DNA from: Acanthosoma haemorrhoidale
Taxonomy: Eukaryota; Arthropoda; Insecta; Hemiptera; Acanthosomatidae
Assembly: GCA_930367205.1 (NCBI GenBank)
Contig: OV884011.1
Location: forward strand, 41,057,754 to 41,121,753
Direction of reading: 5' to 3'
Length of the DNA: 64,000 nt
In this document: piece after piece, positions 42,088-52,135 of the stretch
Layout of the letters: the number at the start of each line of letters is the position of its first letter
How positions within the stretch are numbered: position 1 is the stretch's first letter
Program-made: the position numbers and the translations under genes
The notes under the pieces: model-generated
What the model was told of the DNA's origin: nothing
The model's database searches: none
The model's input: only the letters and a program-made list of their open reading frames with translations

Positions 42088-43985
42088 TTGTATCAACATT
42101 GGGGCTCTAGATCCACAAATACACTAGGACGTGCTTTGCTGTCTGCACTCATACGGAAACATTGCTCCACTATCTCTCCTGACACAGCCACCTATTGGCC
42201 ATCAGATCCCAACCGAAATCCAGATCTCCTAGACTTTTTCTTCTACAATAGTTTGGGAACACTAAACTATTCACACACGTGCCTCGATGACCTCTCCTCC
42301 AATCATAGCCCTGTGATCCTTACCATTTCCCTAAGACCTATCCACAAACAGCCTCCTCCTTCATTTAACAGGGGCCCAGTTGACTGGGACCACTTTCGCC
42401 AGATTCTTACAGACTCTGTAGACCTCAAAGCACCCCTGAAAACATTCCAAGACCTAGTGATGCAGTGCATTCCTTTACTACTCAGATCCAGAGGTCGACC
42501 TGGGAGGCATCGTCACCCCACCATCATCTAAAAAATCACAATCAAAATCCTTTACCTCAGTATCTCATAGGCCTAATCCAATCCAAACGCCACTCAAGAA
42601 CAGTGTGGCAAAGATCTCAACATCCTGCTGATCGTCGCTCATACAATCAATACTGCAGGTTGGTAAAACGGCAATTGGCGTCCTTCCGTTCCGATTCCTT
42701 AAATTCCCACCTCTCCTCTCTTTCTACGAGGGATAACTCCCTGTAACTAATGTAACTAAAAAAATCCTAAAGTATCATCCTGTTTCCCAAACCCGGCAAA
42801 CCACCCAATGAAGCCTTATCTTACCGTCTAATTAGTCTACTCCCTATACTCTCAAAAATATTTGAAAAACTTTTATTAAAACGCCTACTTCCAATTATTG
42901 AATCCAAAAACCTCTATTCTACTAACCAGTTTGGTTTCCGCCAACGACATTCCACTGCTCAACAAGGCCTTCGCGTTGTTGATCACATCTCCTCAGCCCT
43001 TGAATCCAAACAGTATTGCACTGCTGCCTTTCTTGATATAGCTCAAGTTTTTGACAGGGTTTGGCACACAGGTTTGCTTTACAAGCTCAGAGGATATTTA
43101 CCACAGACCCTATTCCTAATCCTACAGTCCTACCTTTCAAACCGCTTCTTCCAAGTCCGCTGTGGTTTAGAATATTCTAACTACTGCCCCATAAAAGCAG
43201 GAGTTCCACAGGGCAGCGTCCTGGGTCCCATCCTCTATAATCTATACACCCCTGATGTCCCCTCCACCACCAATACCTTCTTGGCAACATTTGCAGATGA
43301 CACTGCAGTCCTGTCAACCCATTCAGACCCTGATATAGCATCCCAACACCTTCTAAAACACCTTGATGAGATCGAGTATTGGTGCAACCAATGGCGAATC
43401 AAGGTCAATGAAGCAAAATGCTCCCACATAACCTTCACACTCTGCCGCAAGTCCTGTCCGCTAGTCTTTTTAAATTCGACTCCTCTCCCTGTGTCTGAGA
43501 CAGTAAGGTATTTAGGCTTCCATCTCGACAAAAGACTGACATGGAACCCACACACGAGGCTAATAAGACAAGAACTAAACAGACGCTTTGGACAACCGTA
43601 CATACTACTTCGCATGACATCCCATCTCTCAATAGAAAATAAACTACTTATTTACAAAGTTATACTTAAGCCAATCTGGACATACGGAATAGAGCTATGG
43701 GGGATAGCAAAAAAGTTGAACATAAAGCGCATCCAATCCTTTCAATCAAAAGTCCTGAGAACAATGAGAACGTCAGCAACAAAACCCTTCACAATGATCT
43801 GAATATACCCTATATTCTTGAACTCATCCCTTCCAAGTTCATAAAATTCCATAGTAACCTATCCAACCACCCTAATTCCCTAGCACAGTCATTGCACCTT
43901 AACACTTATCCCTATAATCCTCCTCGGAGATACTGTTATCTAACTAGTGCGGGAACCGAGCATGGGCACAACTATGTTCCACTGT
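42088..43985 (+). mobile_element. Jockey-like LINE, fragment B (endonuclease tail and RT)
   Basis: The start (42088-42530) is the endonuclease C-terminus (WGSRSTNTLGRALLSALIRK, YWPSDPNRNPDLLDFF, SSNHSPVILTISLRP). A deletion removes the RT entry, then RT resumes (about 42780): PISLL-type block, NQFGFRQRHSTAQQGLR, AAFLDIAQVFDRVWHTGL (motif A), AGVPQGSVLGPILYNLYTPD, FLATFADDTAVLS (FADD). The main open part is 43074-43802, then a frameshift near 43795 and a tail to 43985 (NIPYILELIPSKFIKFH is not all in one frame). It is defective. It belongs to the same family as fragments A and C. Confidence 0.88.
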
Positions 43986-44486
43986 AAATAATGGCTACTT
44001 TAGTTACCCTGAAATTGATTTTTCCAACGATCTTTCTTAAGATCCAGCTGCACTCTCACTCAATTTCAAATTACGCCTGGTTGTTGTCCATGCACTAAAG
44101 TCACCCTAGCTCACTCTTCACACTTTAATTTGAACTATAAACCACCAAAACTTGTACTTATATATAGATCCGATATGAACACTTCCACTGCTGACGCTGA
44201 ACTCAAATTATATGTAACATTGGATTGAATGCAGGACGTAGCGGGCATTCAAACATTCAATTTACAATAGTAAGGGCTGTGTGTCATGTAGAATTTTCTA
44301 CAGTATGCAATCTAATTTACAATTCATACTGGTTTTGCGCATGCGCCATTATTTGTTAACAACGTTAGTACCACCGATTAGTACAGTTCATAGACCTTTT
44401 TTCTGCTTTAAAACTGTCTCAACAGACAACTTACTACGCTGAGACTGAATTAATGTCACTGGGAGAGTTCAATTCGGAGCTGGGTA
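43986..44486. other. Intergenic, no gene recognised
   Basis: About 500 bp with weak LINE-like text near 44000-44100 and a short inverted-looking tcatgtagaattttctacagtatg tract split over 44286-44308. No supported gene. Confidence 0.35.
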
Positions 44487-44871
44487 GTGATGGTGTGGAA
44501 TTTCATGGAATATGTGAGGGAAATTACCCAGGAGTACGTGATCCCTTTTGCACCATATTTTGGCGTGAATTTCATTTTCATGCAGGATAATGTGCGACCA
44601 CTCATGGCAAAGTTTGTTTTGCAATACCTCAATGATGTAGGATATACGGGGATTAAGGTGTCCATTTCTAGCCCGGATTTAAATCATGTAGAGCACATGT
44701 GGGATGAGCTCGGGAGACTTGTACAACTGCAGGTCAACTCCCTCCCCTTCAACTTACAAGGGTTTAGTAGAGACTTGGGAGGGTATGAAACAAGAGGTTG
44801 CAGTGAACTTAGTAAGACGCATGCCTCGAAGACTTGAAGCTGTGATTCAAGCCAGAGGAGGAGTTATCTAA
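44487..44871 (+). pseudogene. Tc1-like transposase, C-terminal fragment
   Basis: Reads YVIPFAPYFGVNFIFMQDNV (the second catalytic Asp region), then SSPDLNHVEHMWDELGRLVQ (the third acidic region). After a frameshift near 44790 it continues VNLVRRMPRRLEAVIQARGG to a stop at 44869-44871. The first part of the DDE core and the paired HTH domain are missing. Tc1/mariner enzymes insert at TA. No terminal repeats were identified. Confidence 0.85.
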
Positions 44872-45015
44872 AACTTAATTTTATTTATTAGAAGAATTTC
44901 TTTTTTTTCGTGATCAGAAATTTCTGTATAATTTTTTTTAAATAAATTTGTTGAGTATTTATTAGTATTTTCCTTTATATTTGTAGCCCCTTGTCACTGA
45001 AAACGTTTAGTAATA

Positions 45016-45250
45016 ATTTTTTTTTTTGTTTATACTCTATAGGGCTATAATTACTATCTGCCTTTTATAAGGCAATCAGTAATTGCGATAAACGCTCTCA
45101 TTCATACCATATTTACAATTCATCATTCACTCACTCATTCATACAATATTTACAGACAGCCCAGAGACCTCCCAAATCCACATGCCAAGAGAAAGCGGAG
45201 TCTTGGGAAGTCCCCCACGCTCCTCCGTCAGCCGCATCACCAGATACCAG
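45016..45250 (-). mobile_element. Jockey-like LINE 3' end (minus)
   Basis: Minus-strand 3' untranslated segment ending in A-rich tail (poly-T at about 45019-45028 on plus). It includes the hairpin gccttataaaaggc (45061-45074) and the region gggggacttcccaagactcc, also seen in fragments A (16630s) and C (51940s). 5'-truncated. Confidence 0.75.
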
Positions 45251-45799
45251 ATAATAATTAAAGAAGAATTTAAAGCGTAAATAATTTTATCAGAAAGCAA
45301 ATGTTTTAATTTTTCTAAGTATACCACTTTTTTTGTGGAGCAGTGCACACATCTACATACATATATATTTATCTAAAGAACAAGTATTGTAACGTTTTTC
45401 TTAATTTTTATATCTGTCGCGCACGGATGACCTGAGCAGTGGCAGCAGAAAACTAAATGTCGTGACGGGAGGTTATAGAGAGATCGGTGAATTGTATTGT
45501 GAATTTTTGTGTTGTGTAAAGTTAAGTGAGAAACTAAAGAGTTATAAAAGAACAATATTTGAAATAAAGGCTTTAAATTTTGTTTCATTAGTTTACAGAG
45601 AAACGCAATTGAGTCTTTGTTCAGCGGAAAAACACTACCTACATCAACGGATTATCCAGAAAGATAAAATCATATTATACATATACAACGTGTGAAACTT
45701 GGTTTTATGCATTTAAGTTAAGCTAAATTAAGTTTTATACACATGAAAAAGTTTAACGAATCTTTTCGAAAAAATGTTTTTAGAATACTAATGTAGTGT

Positions 45800-46640
45800 A
45801 TGGCAAGCCGTAGGGACCCCCCAGTTGATGAATTTCAACATCCAAAAAGAGTGTGCCGCAAGCGTACTCTCCCCCAGGCCCCAGAGGTTAAAACCTCTAA
45901 CTCCTTCACCCCCCTAAACTCGGCAGCCCAGTCCGAGGCCAGTACATCCGCCGCCCCTTCTGCCCATAAATCGCCACACCCCCCCCCTTATATTAGGGCG
46001 CATTAACAGCTATGACCTCACGAGGTTATTAGCCGATTACCACGTAAAAAACTACAAAATAGTGCAGACGCAGCAGGACACTAAGGTATTTTGCAACAGC
46101 ATACTAGACCAACAGCAAACAATTGCTGCAATCAGGGATTTAGATATCTCATTTCACACGTTTGCCCCCCGTGGTACCAAGCCCAATAAGAAGTACTTAC
46201 TTCATGGATTCGATCTCTCTCATCTCGTCAGGAGATAAAAGCCCACATTAAAAGCGTGGGTAGCAACGTAATCGATGTATATCGATTACGGCGCTCCGAC
46301 CAAAATGGCGCTCGGACAGAGATCGAACCGATACTAGTGATAGGGGATCACACATTGAAGGCGGAGACCTTGAAGCAGCTCCGTCATATAAATAATGTGC
46401 TCTTTCGAGTGAGCACTTTTCACGAAAAAAGAGGGATCTCGATGTGCCTGAACTGCTAGGAATACGGCCATTCCAGACGGTACTGTTTCAAGCAGGGCAA
46501 GTGCGTGAGGTGCAGCGAGCCTCACGACATAAAAGACTGGCCAAGAGACGCTTCAATTCCCCTCAAATGTGCCAATTGCGGGGGAAACCATGTCGCGTCG
46601 TACCGACAGTGCCCGTACAGGTTTCAATATAAAACCTCTC
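45800..46640 (+). pseudogene. Jockey-like LINE ORF1 (gag-like, zinc knuckles)
   Basis: Pieces in several frames: a Pro/Ser-rich start (45800-46006; ASRRDPPVDEFQHPKRVCRK), a central domain (46008-46440; ADYHVKNYKIVQTQQDTK, FHTFAPRGTKPNKKYLLHGF, VGSNVIDVYRLRRSDQN) and C-terminal knuckles (CLNC then a TAG, EYGHSRRYC, CVRCSEPHDIKDW, CANCGGNHVAS). The order is that of insect Jockey ORF1 with a PRE_C2HC-type domain followed by zinc knuckles, which bind LINE RNA. At least four breaks. No matching ORF2 follows; the allergen-like gene begins about 200 bp later. Confidence 0.75.
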
Positions 46641-46854
46641 CCTTCAAGCAGTTGATATTTTATTAATTTACGAGAATGGGTTTTGAATTATCTAGCTACT
46701 ATAAAATAGAATTATCAAAATATCGGTTCTTTTAATTTTGACAAGTGAAGAATCTAATCTGGTGTTTATCTCCATCGCGTATTATCACAAACCACTCGTC
46801 CTCAAGTACAAAAGGAGCCCCGAGATGTGCATCCTAGTCAGATCTGGTGCAGAC

Positions 46855-47516
46855 ATGTGTCTGGTTTTAACAGCGTTGGTGGTCCTCGTGCAATATTCTG
46901 TAGTGTCTGCGGACGAACCTCCGATCGTTGAGGTCCTTCGGGAGGCCATCCACGAGGCAGATCAATACCTTGCAAAGGACCATTTGGATAAGCAGGTATT
47001 ACCCGACCTGGGATCGCTGAGCTGGGACCCGATCAAGATGAGGCATGCCCTCTTCAGCAATTTCTCGACGGTGGACCTGATCGGTGAGCCGTCCGTGACC
47101 CAGCTGACAAACCGGACGGGACGACGGTGATCAACTTTGATCTGGCTGTCAGTCTAGGACACGCCGCAGTTGACTATGACTTCTTCCTCGGCATCTTCGG
47201 TGACACGATCAAAAAGGTTCACTCCACGATTAGGATTGGCAACAACTCAATGAGGACCAATTTCAGCCTTTCCTTGAATATTATATACGGCTGCGAGGCT
47301 AACATGCACCTCATGGAGGTCACGCATTTCGAGGACTTTGACATCCAAGTCACGCCTAATGTCCTACCGAAGGTGACTGAGATCGAACAGGAAATATCGG
47401 AGTTCCTGTCGCCGATGCTTCGGCCGATAACCAACGTCGTTTTGAAGGGAGTAACGTCAACGGACATCTTTCAAAAGAAGTTTAAAGAGATGGCCTGCAA
47501 ACCTTTCTATATGTGA
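46855..47516 (+). pseudogene. Secreted group-7-allergen-like protein (frameshifted)
   Basis: The first frame has a clear signal peptide from Met 46855 (CLVLTALVVLVQYSVVSA, then DEPP); upstream Mets at 46738 and 46825 are also in frame. The mature part starts with a helix (VEVLREAIHEADQYLAKDHL) and LSWDPIKMRHALFSNFSTVD. Near 47100-47125 the frame shifts by one base and continues at 47127-47516: INFDLAVSLGHAAVDYDFFL, NFSLSLNIIYGCEANMHLME, VTHFEDFDIQVTP, with C-terminal helices. The layout resembles the insect group-7 allergen family (BPI-like lipid-binding fold); this is by pattern only. AATAAA at 47523. GC is higher than in the surroundings and no intron is seen. Confidence 0.55.
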
Positions 47517-47522
47517 TCGATT

Positions 47523-47528
47523 AATAAA
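47523..47528 (+). terminator. Polyadenylation signal of the allergen-like gene
   Basis: AATAAA seven bases after the stop codon. No poly-A tract follows, so there is no direct sign of retroposition. Confidence 0.6.
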
Positions 47529-47529
47529 C

Positions 47530-48065
47530 CAATATATTTATATCATAAGTATGTCTAGAAAATATCTTCGGTTGGCATCCCTTCCTCAACGTCTTACAGT
47601 TACTCTTTATGTGGTGGCATTTTCAGTTCAAAAAGTTCATCTACGTAACCTAATACAGTTTTTTGGCTGCAAAAATAGTCACGCGTCAACGACGCTACCA
47701 GCCAATGTGTGGATTTATACTTAAGCTAGAGCTTGTAAATTTATATTAAAATTAGTAAATAAGATATTTTGTTTCTTCAAGATAAACTTTTTTATTTGTG
47801 TTTGTTAACTATTTTTCAAATGAAAATAGTATTCATTTTATCATAATTAAATTGATTGTTTAGCATGTTTTGAATGTATCCTTTATTTACTTAAAAATTA
47901 AATTAATCAAGATTCATTACTATGATAGTGTGATCTACTGCCTCACTACCTTTTTTTAGGGTTTATTTTTTCCTCAAAACAGAAACCCTTATGGTTTCAC
48001 CCTCCCATCCACCTTAAAAAAGGCACACCGCATTGAACAACTTATATCTTTTAGTTATAAGTTAT
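47530..48065. other. AT-rich sequence, no gene recognised
   Basis: No ORF or repeat match seen. Confidence 0.4.
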
Positions 48066-48069
48066 TACA

Positions 48070-48806
48070 TGCAATAGAAAAAACCTAGTATATCTAGGAA
48101 TTATAATAGACAGACACCTAATTTTAGTAACCATTTTACGAAGAAGTTGAAGCATACTCTCACGAAGTATTACCGGCTTACGCATTTATTGACTTCCCCC
48201 AATCTATCACTGCGTCTCAACCTGTTGATATACAAGAGCATACTCAGGCCTACTCTGCTGTACGGTGCACCACTTTTTCGTTATCTGACGTATACAACAG
48301 CTAAGAAACTCCAACAATTCCAAAACCGTATACTGATGAAAGTGGTCAGAGGTACTTCATTCGAGCAGCGGAGCAACAGAGAGCTTCATGAGATATTTGA
48401 GCTGCCTACGGTGGATGAATTCATCCAACGTAGACATATCAAATTTTTCGACTCCTTGCAATACTTAACAAACCCGATGTTTAACACGATAACCCCCCAT
48501 TCCGTTCCCTTATCGATGGCAGGACGCTGTCGTGGCTGGAACGTTAGTCTTAGGTTCTAGGTATAGGTATTAGTTTTTTTAGTGTTTTAGTGTTTAGTGT
48601 TTTCACGATAAGAAGCGAAGGTGAGCCTCATCACCTAGTGTTGTGGATGTGTTTATGACTTTTTTACTACAGATTGAAATGTATTTTATTTATGCCCTCC
48701 TTCGAATGCATCAGCGCATCGCAGTATGAGGAGCAAATTGTTACCCAATAAATTTTTTGTTCATTGTAATCTAAATCAATAAAGAGGTTTTGAAATTAAA
48801 AAAAAA
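48070..48806 (+). mobile_element. LINE family 2, short 3' copy
   Basis: Covers the RT C-terminus (48147-48560: YRLTHLLTSPNLSLRLNLLI, LYGAPLFRYLTYTTAKKLQQ, LPTVDEFIQRRHIKFFDSL, then YLTNPMFNTITPH), the 3' untranslated hairpin (48619-48636) and gaggttttgaaatt plus poly-A (48797-48806). It aligns with 37690-38480 but lacks the 51-bp insert. Confidence 0.85.
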
Positions 48807-49450
48807 CTGTAAATCATTTTCCTGGCTAATGCCGACTCGTGGCTACCCCGCTTGAACTCTGAAAACCTGACTGCTTCTTTATGAACAACCTCTGCATTTC
48901 TTCTCTCCTAACCTCGCTATGTTTTAGTCCGGCGTCGTCAGACCCCACACCTTCCTAATGGGATTCTCTGCCTTCGTCTCGCTAAAGTTAGCCCCTCCTT
49001 GGGAGAGACCCCTCTCTCGTGGACGACGGTTGCCGTGGCCCTGCAAATTTTCCTAGCAGCACTCCTGCGGCAATCCAGTCTGTCTCCCTCCGGTTCACAC
49101 TCACCTTTGGGATCCGGACGGTTTTCGGTGAATTTGTGGTCATTCCAAGACCACATAAACTACCTATAAACCTACCCTGTACCTCTTCACCTGAACCGGG
49201 CACATACATATCAAAAAAATGGAGTCAGATAGTAAAGCCGTCATGAAACGATTGTCCAGGTTATAAACTCAAATAACCCTCACTTGTCACCAGGGCTAGG
49301 GCAACCTGGCACCCCCCTCATGACGACCCGAAACCCCATTTAGTGGATGGGTCTTACCCAGGGGAGAGTGAGAGTGGATAGAGCCAGCACAAGGAGGGAT
49401 TCCTCCTTTGAACAATATTTTCCTTTTATCTTCGAACTTCCGTTTTGAAC
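48807..49450. other. GC-richer stretch, probably repeat-derived, unassigned
   Basis: Markedly richer in GC than its flanks, with tgacgacccgaaacccc and gtcttacccaggggagag segments reminiscent of LINE 5' regions. No frame has recognisable protein. Confidence 0.35.
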
Positions 49451-50102
49451 TACTGAACGTTTTTAGTATCTTATTTCATTCACATATATATTTATCGGCT
49501 AAAAACAAAGGGAAAAAAGGGTACAGAGAAACAACACGCATGAAAGTTAGAACTAGACTGTTTATTTCGAGCCGATAACCCTGTATATTTACATTCTGGA
49601 TGTTTATATCCCGGCGTTCGGGGATTAAGGTTGAGTACTGATGCTGCCCGGAGTACAGTCAACAAATGTAAACTGTGTTACCTCGTTCCTTGTTAATGCT
49701 ACACAGATATGAAGAATTTCATTATATTTTATTTTTTTAAATCTCAATCAATAGAAATATTAGTGATAATTGTCATTACCACTGCACCTATAAACCCACA
49801 CTCCCTTGATCATCTACAGAAACATATTTAGGGAAACTAAAACAACAGTAAAGGAAAAAAATAAATCTTTTTTTTTGGCTAATAATTATTAATTGGCTTT
49901 TTTGGTTTTTCATAGCCCCTTTAAATTTACAGATAATTATATATAATTATAGATCCTCAGGTGAATCTATTTACAATGTTTTTTTGTATTTCATGTAGCA
50001 GCGCTACATTATATACAGCTTTTGTTATTTTATAAAAATTGTATAATGGAATAAACAAGTATAATGATATACATTATACGTGACTGGACTAAACTAACTA
50101 AT
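49451..50102. other. AT-rich sequence, no gene recognised
   Basis: Contains ggttgagtactga (49632-49644), similar to gttgagtactga in the LTR at 2506-2517; no other support for an LTR. Confidence 0.3.
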
Positions 50103-50335
50103 AAAGGTGATGGGGCTCACCTTTTTGATCAAACTTAAAACTAACTTACATACTAATTCTTAACCCACCTTTTCCCCGACAGCCTGTTGCCATCGATGCG
50201 GGAGTGGTGGTGGGCCAGAGTGTTAAACACTGGGTTGGTTAGGTGCTGTAACGAGTCAAAAAACTTGATGTGTCTCCGGCGGATGAACTCACCCACCGAC
50301 GGCACACCAAGCAACACCAAGAAGGTCAGCGTTCT
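50103..50335 (-). mobile_element. LINE family 2-related fragment (minus)
   Basis: On minus, 50335-50170 encodes LGVPSVGEFIRRRHIKFFDS and LTNPVFNTL, the same RT C-terminal block as at 48400-48480 but more diverged. It is followed by a hairpin aaaggtga/tcaccttt (50103-50124) at the position of the family-2 3' hairpin. Confidence 0.75.
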
Positions 50336-50689
50336 TTAACCTCTTGAGAGAGGTATGTGGACCACATTTCGCATGATCCTTTTTATGTTTATTATATATA
50401 TTTTAGTTAAATTTTTACTCAAAAGATATCTGAATAGAAGGTCAACGTCTGCGATACGAAATTATTATAGATATATACATTGATGCATAATAACTATTTT
50501 TTAATAATTTATTGAATGAATGTATAAATATCTAGCAACGTAAATTTTAGGCTTCAAAAAAGTGTTTTTTACACTAAAAAAAACAAAAAAAAAACACAAA
50601 ATTCTTACAACGAATACAAATAAATTAGAAATAATTCATCACTTAATTTTTTAACATTTTCTAGGCATTAAACAATACGGTCTTATGGT

Positions 50690-50775
50690 ATGAATGAGAT
50701 CATTTATCTGTATTATTATTGCCTTATAAAAGGCAGATTGTAATTATTGCACAATAAAGTTATAATAAAAAAAAA
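50690..50775 (+). mobile_element. LINE 3' tail with hairpin and poly-A
   Basis: gccttataaaaggc (50721-50734), agattgtaattattgc, acaataaag and an A run (50767-50775). No coding part remains. Confidence 0.75.
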
Positions 50776-51184
50776 CAATACGAAGTAATATATTTGTTTT
50801 ATCCTTGAATTATCTTGTTCAGTCAAAAGGAGCTCTTTATATCTACATCCACTTAAAGTGTACAATAGCGGAAAGTGTGAATCAAAAATCGGGGCATTAA
50901 GATAAAGTCCACTTACATTTACTATATGGAACTATAGTCCACTTAAACCCCAACTAATACTGATCACGTCATAATCTTTGAGTTAATACCCTAATCATAC
51001 GATAAAAAAATATAATTTTTTTTTTATCGCTATGTAATTTATAAAAGAGATTTATTCACGTTTTATGGAAATGAATATATTTTTAATGCATATCTTCGGT
51101 GGCTAAACCTAGATAACAACGTATTCGTGCCGCTCTGCAAATCAACTGTGTTTGCTACAGTTTATAGGAAGTGTTTCGGTCGTA
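50776..51184. other. No gene recognised
   Basis: AT-rich, no repeat match noted. Confidence 0.35.
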
Positions 51185-52135
51185 GAACGGTCCCATCCTT
51201 TATAATATATACACTCCTGATGTCCCCTCCACCCCTAATACCTTCCTAGCCACATTTGCAGATGTCACTGCAGTCTTGTCATCCCACACCGATATAGAAT
51301 CCCATAACCTTCAAATACATCTTGATGAGATCTAGTATTGGTGTTACTAATGGTGGATCAAAGTTAATGAAGCAAAATGTTCCCACATTACCTTTACCAT
51401 CTGCTGCAAGACTTGTCCACTAGGTTTTTTTAATTCCATTTATCCTTCTGTATCCGAGACAGTACGGTATTTAGGCTTCCATCTCGACAAAAGACCTGGG
51501 CTGACATGTAACCCACACACGAGGCTAAAAAGACAAGAACCAAACAGACGCTTTGGACAACTATACAGGACATTCCATCTTTCAATAGAAAATAAATTAT
51601 TAAACTACAAAGTTATACTTAAACCAATCTGGACATACGGAATAGAGCTATGGGGGATAGGAAAAAAATCGAACATCAGTGTATCCAATCCTGTCAATCA
51701 AACGTCCTGAGAACAATAGTTAATGTCCCTTATTACGTCAGCGACAAAATCCTTCATAATCCACCTTGGAGGCTAAAGCAACAGTGGCCTCGTGAACTGC
51801 TATAAATACGTGACAGTGGGAGTCCTGGCAATGACCAGTTTCTCCAATCATGTCTTGAGCATCTGTGGCTCTCGCGCTCTTGGTCACCCTCCACTGGCTC
51901 GATTCCAGTGACGCGGCTGACTGAGGAGCGTAGGAAACCTCCCAAGACTCCGCTTCCTCTTTCGTATGCGAGGGAGGTCTCTGGGTTGTTTCTAAATATT
52001 CGCTCAGCGAATGTAAATGAAGAATTAGAATTATGGTATTTATCTCCTACATTTATCTCACTTATATATATATTACTTATTCGCCAATAACGCAAATTGT
52101 AATTTTATCACAATAAAGATTTTTTTAAATAATCC
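51185..52135 (+). mobile_element. Jockey-like LINE, fragment C
   Basis: RT from the GPIL-type block (51190) through LATFADVTAVLS (51245-51280; catalytic FADD reads FADV), the YLGFHLDKR block (near 51470), and IENKL, LKPIWTYGIELWGI (51585-51660), all with stops and small shifts. The 3' part (51890-52135) matches fragments A and 45.1 kb and ends at cacaataaag plus T/A-rich sequence. Also includes an RT-proximal tail near 51780-51900. Clearly dead. Confidence 0.82.

Noticed and set aside
49560..49720. Possible solo LTR similar to 2265-2524
   Set aside because: Only about 13 bp clearly match; no termini or target duplication seen.
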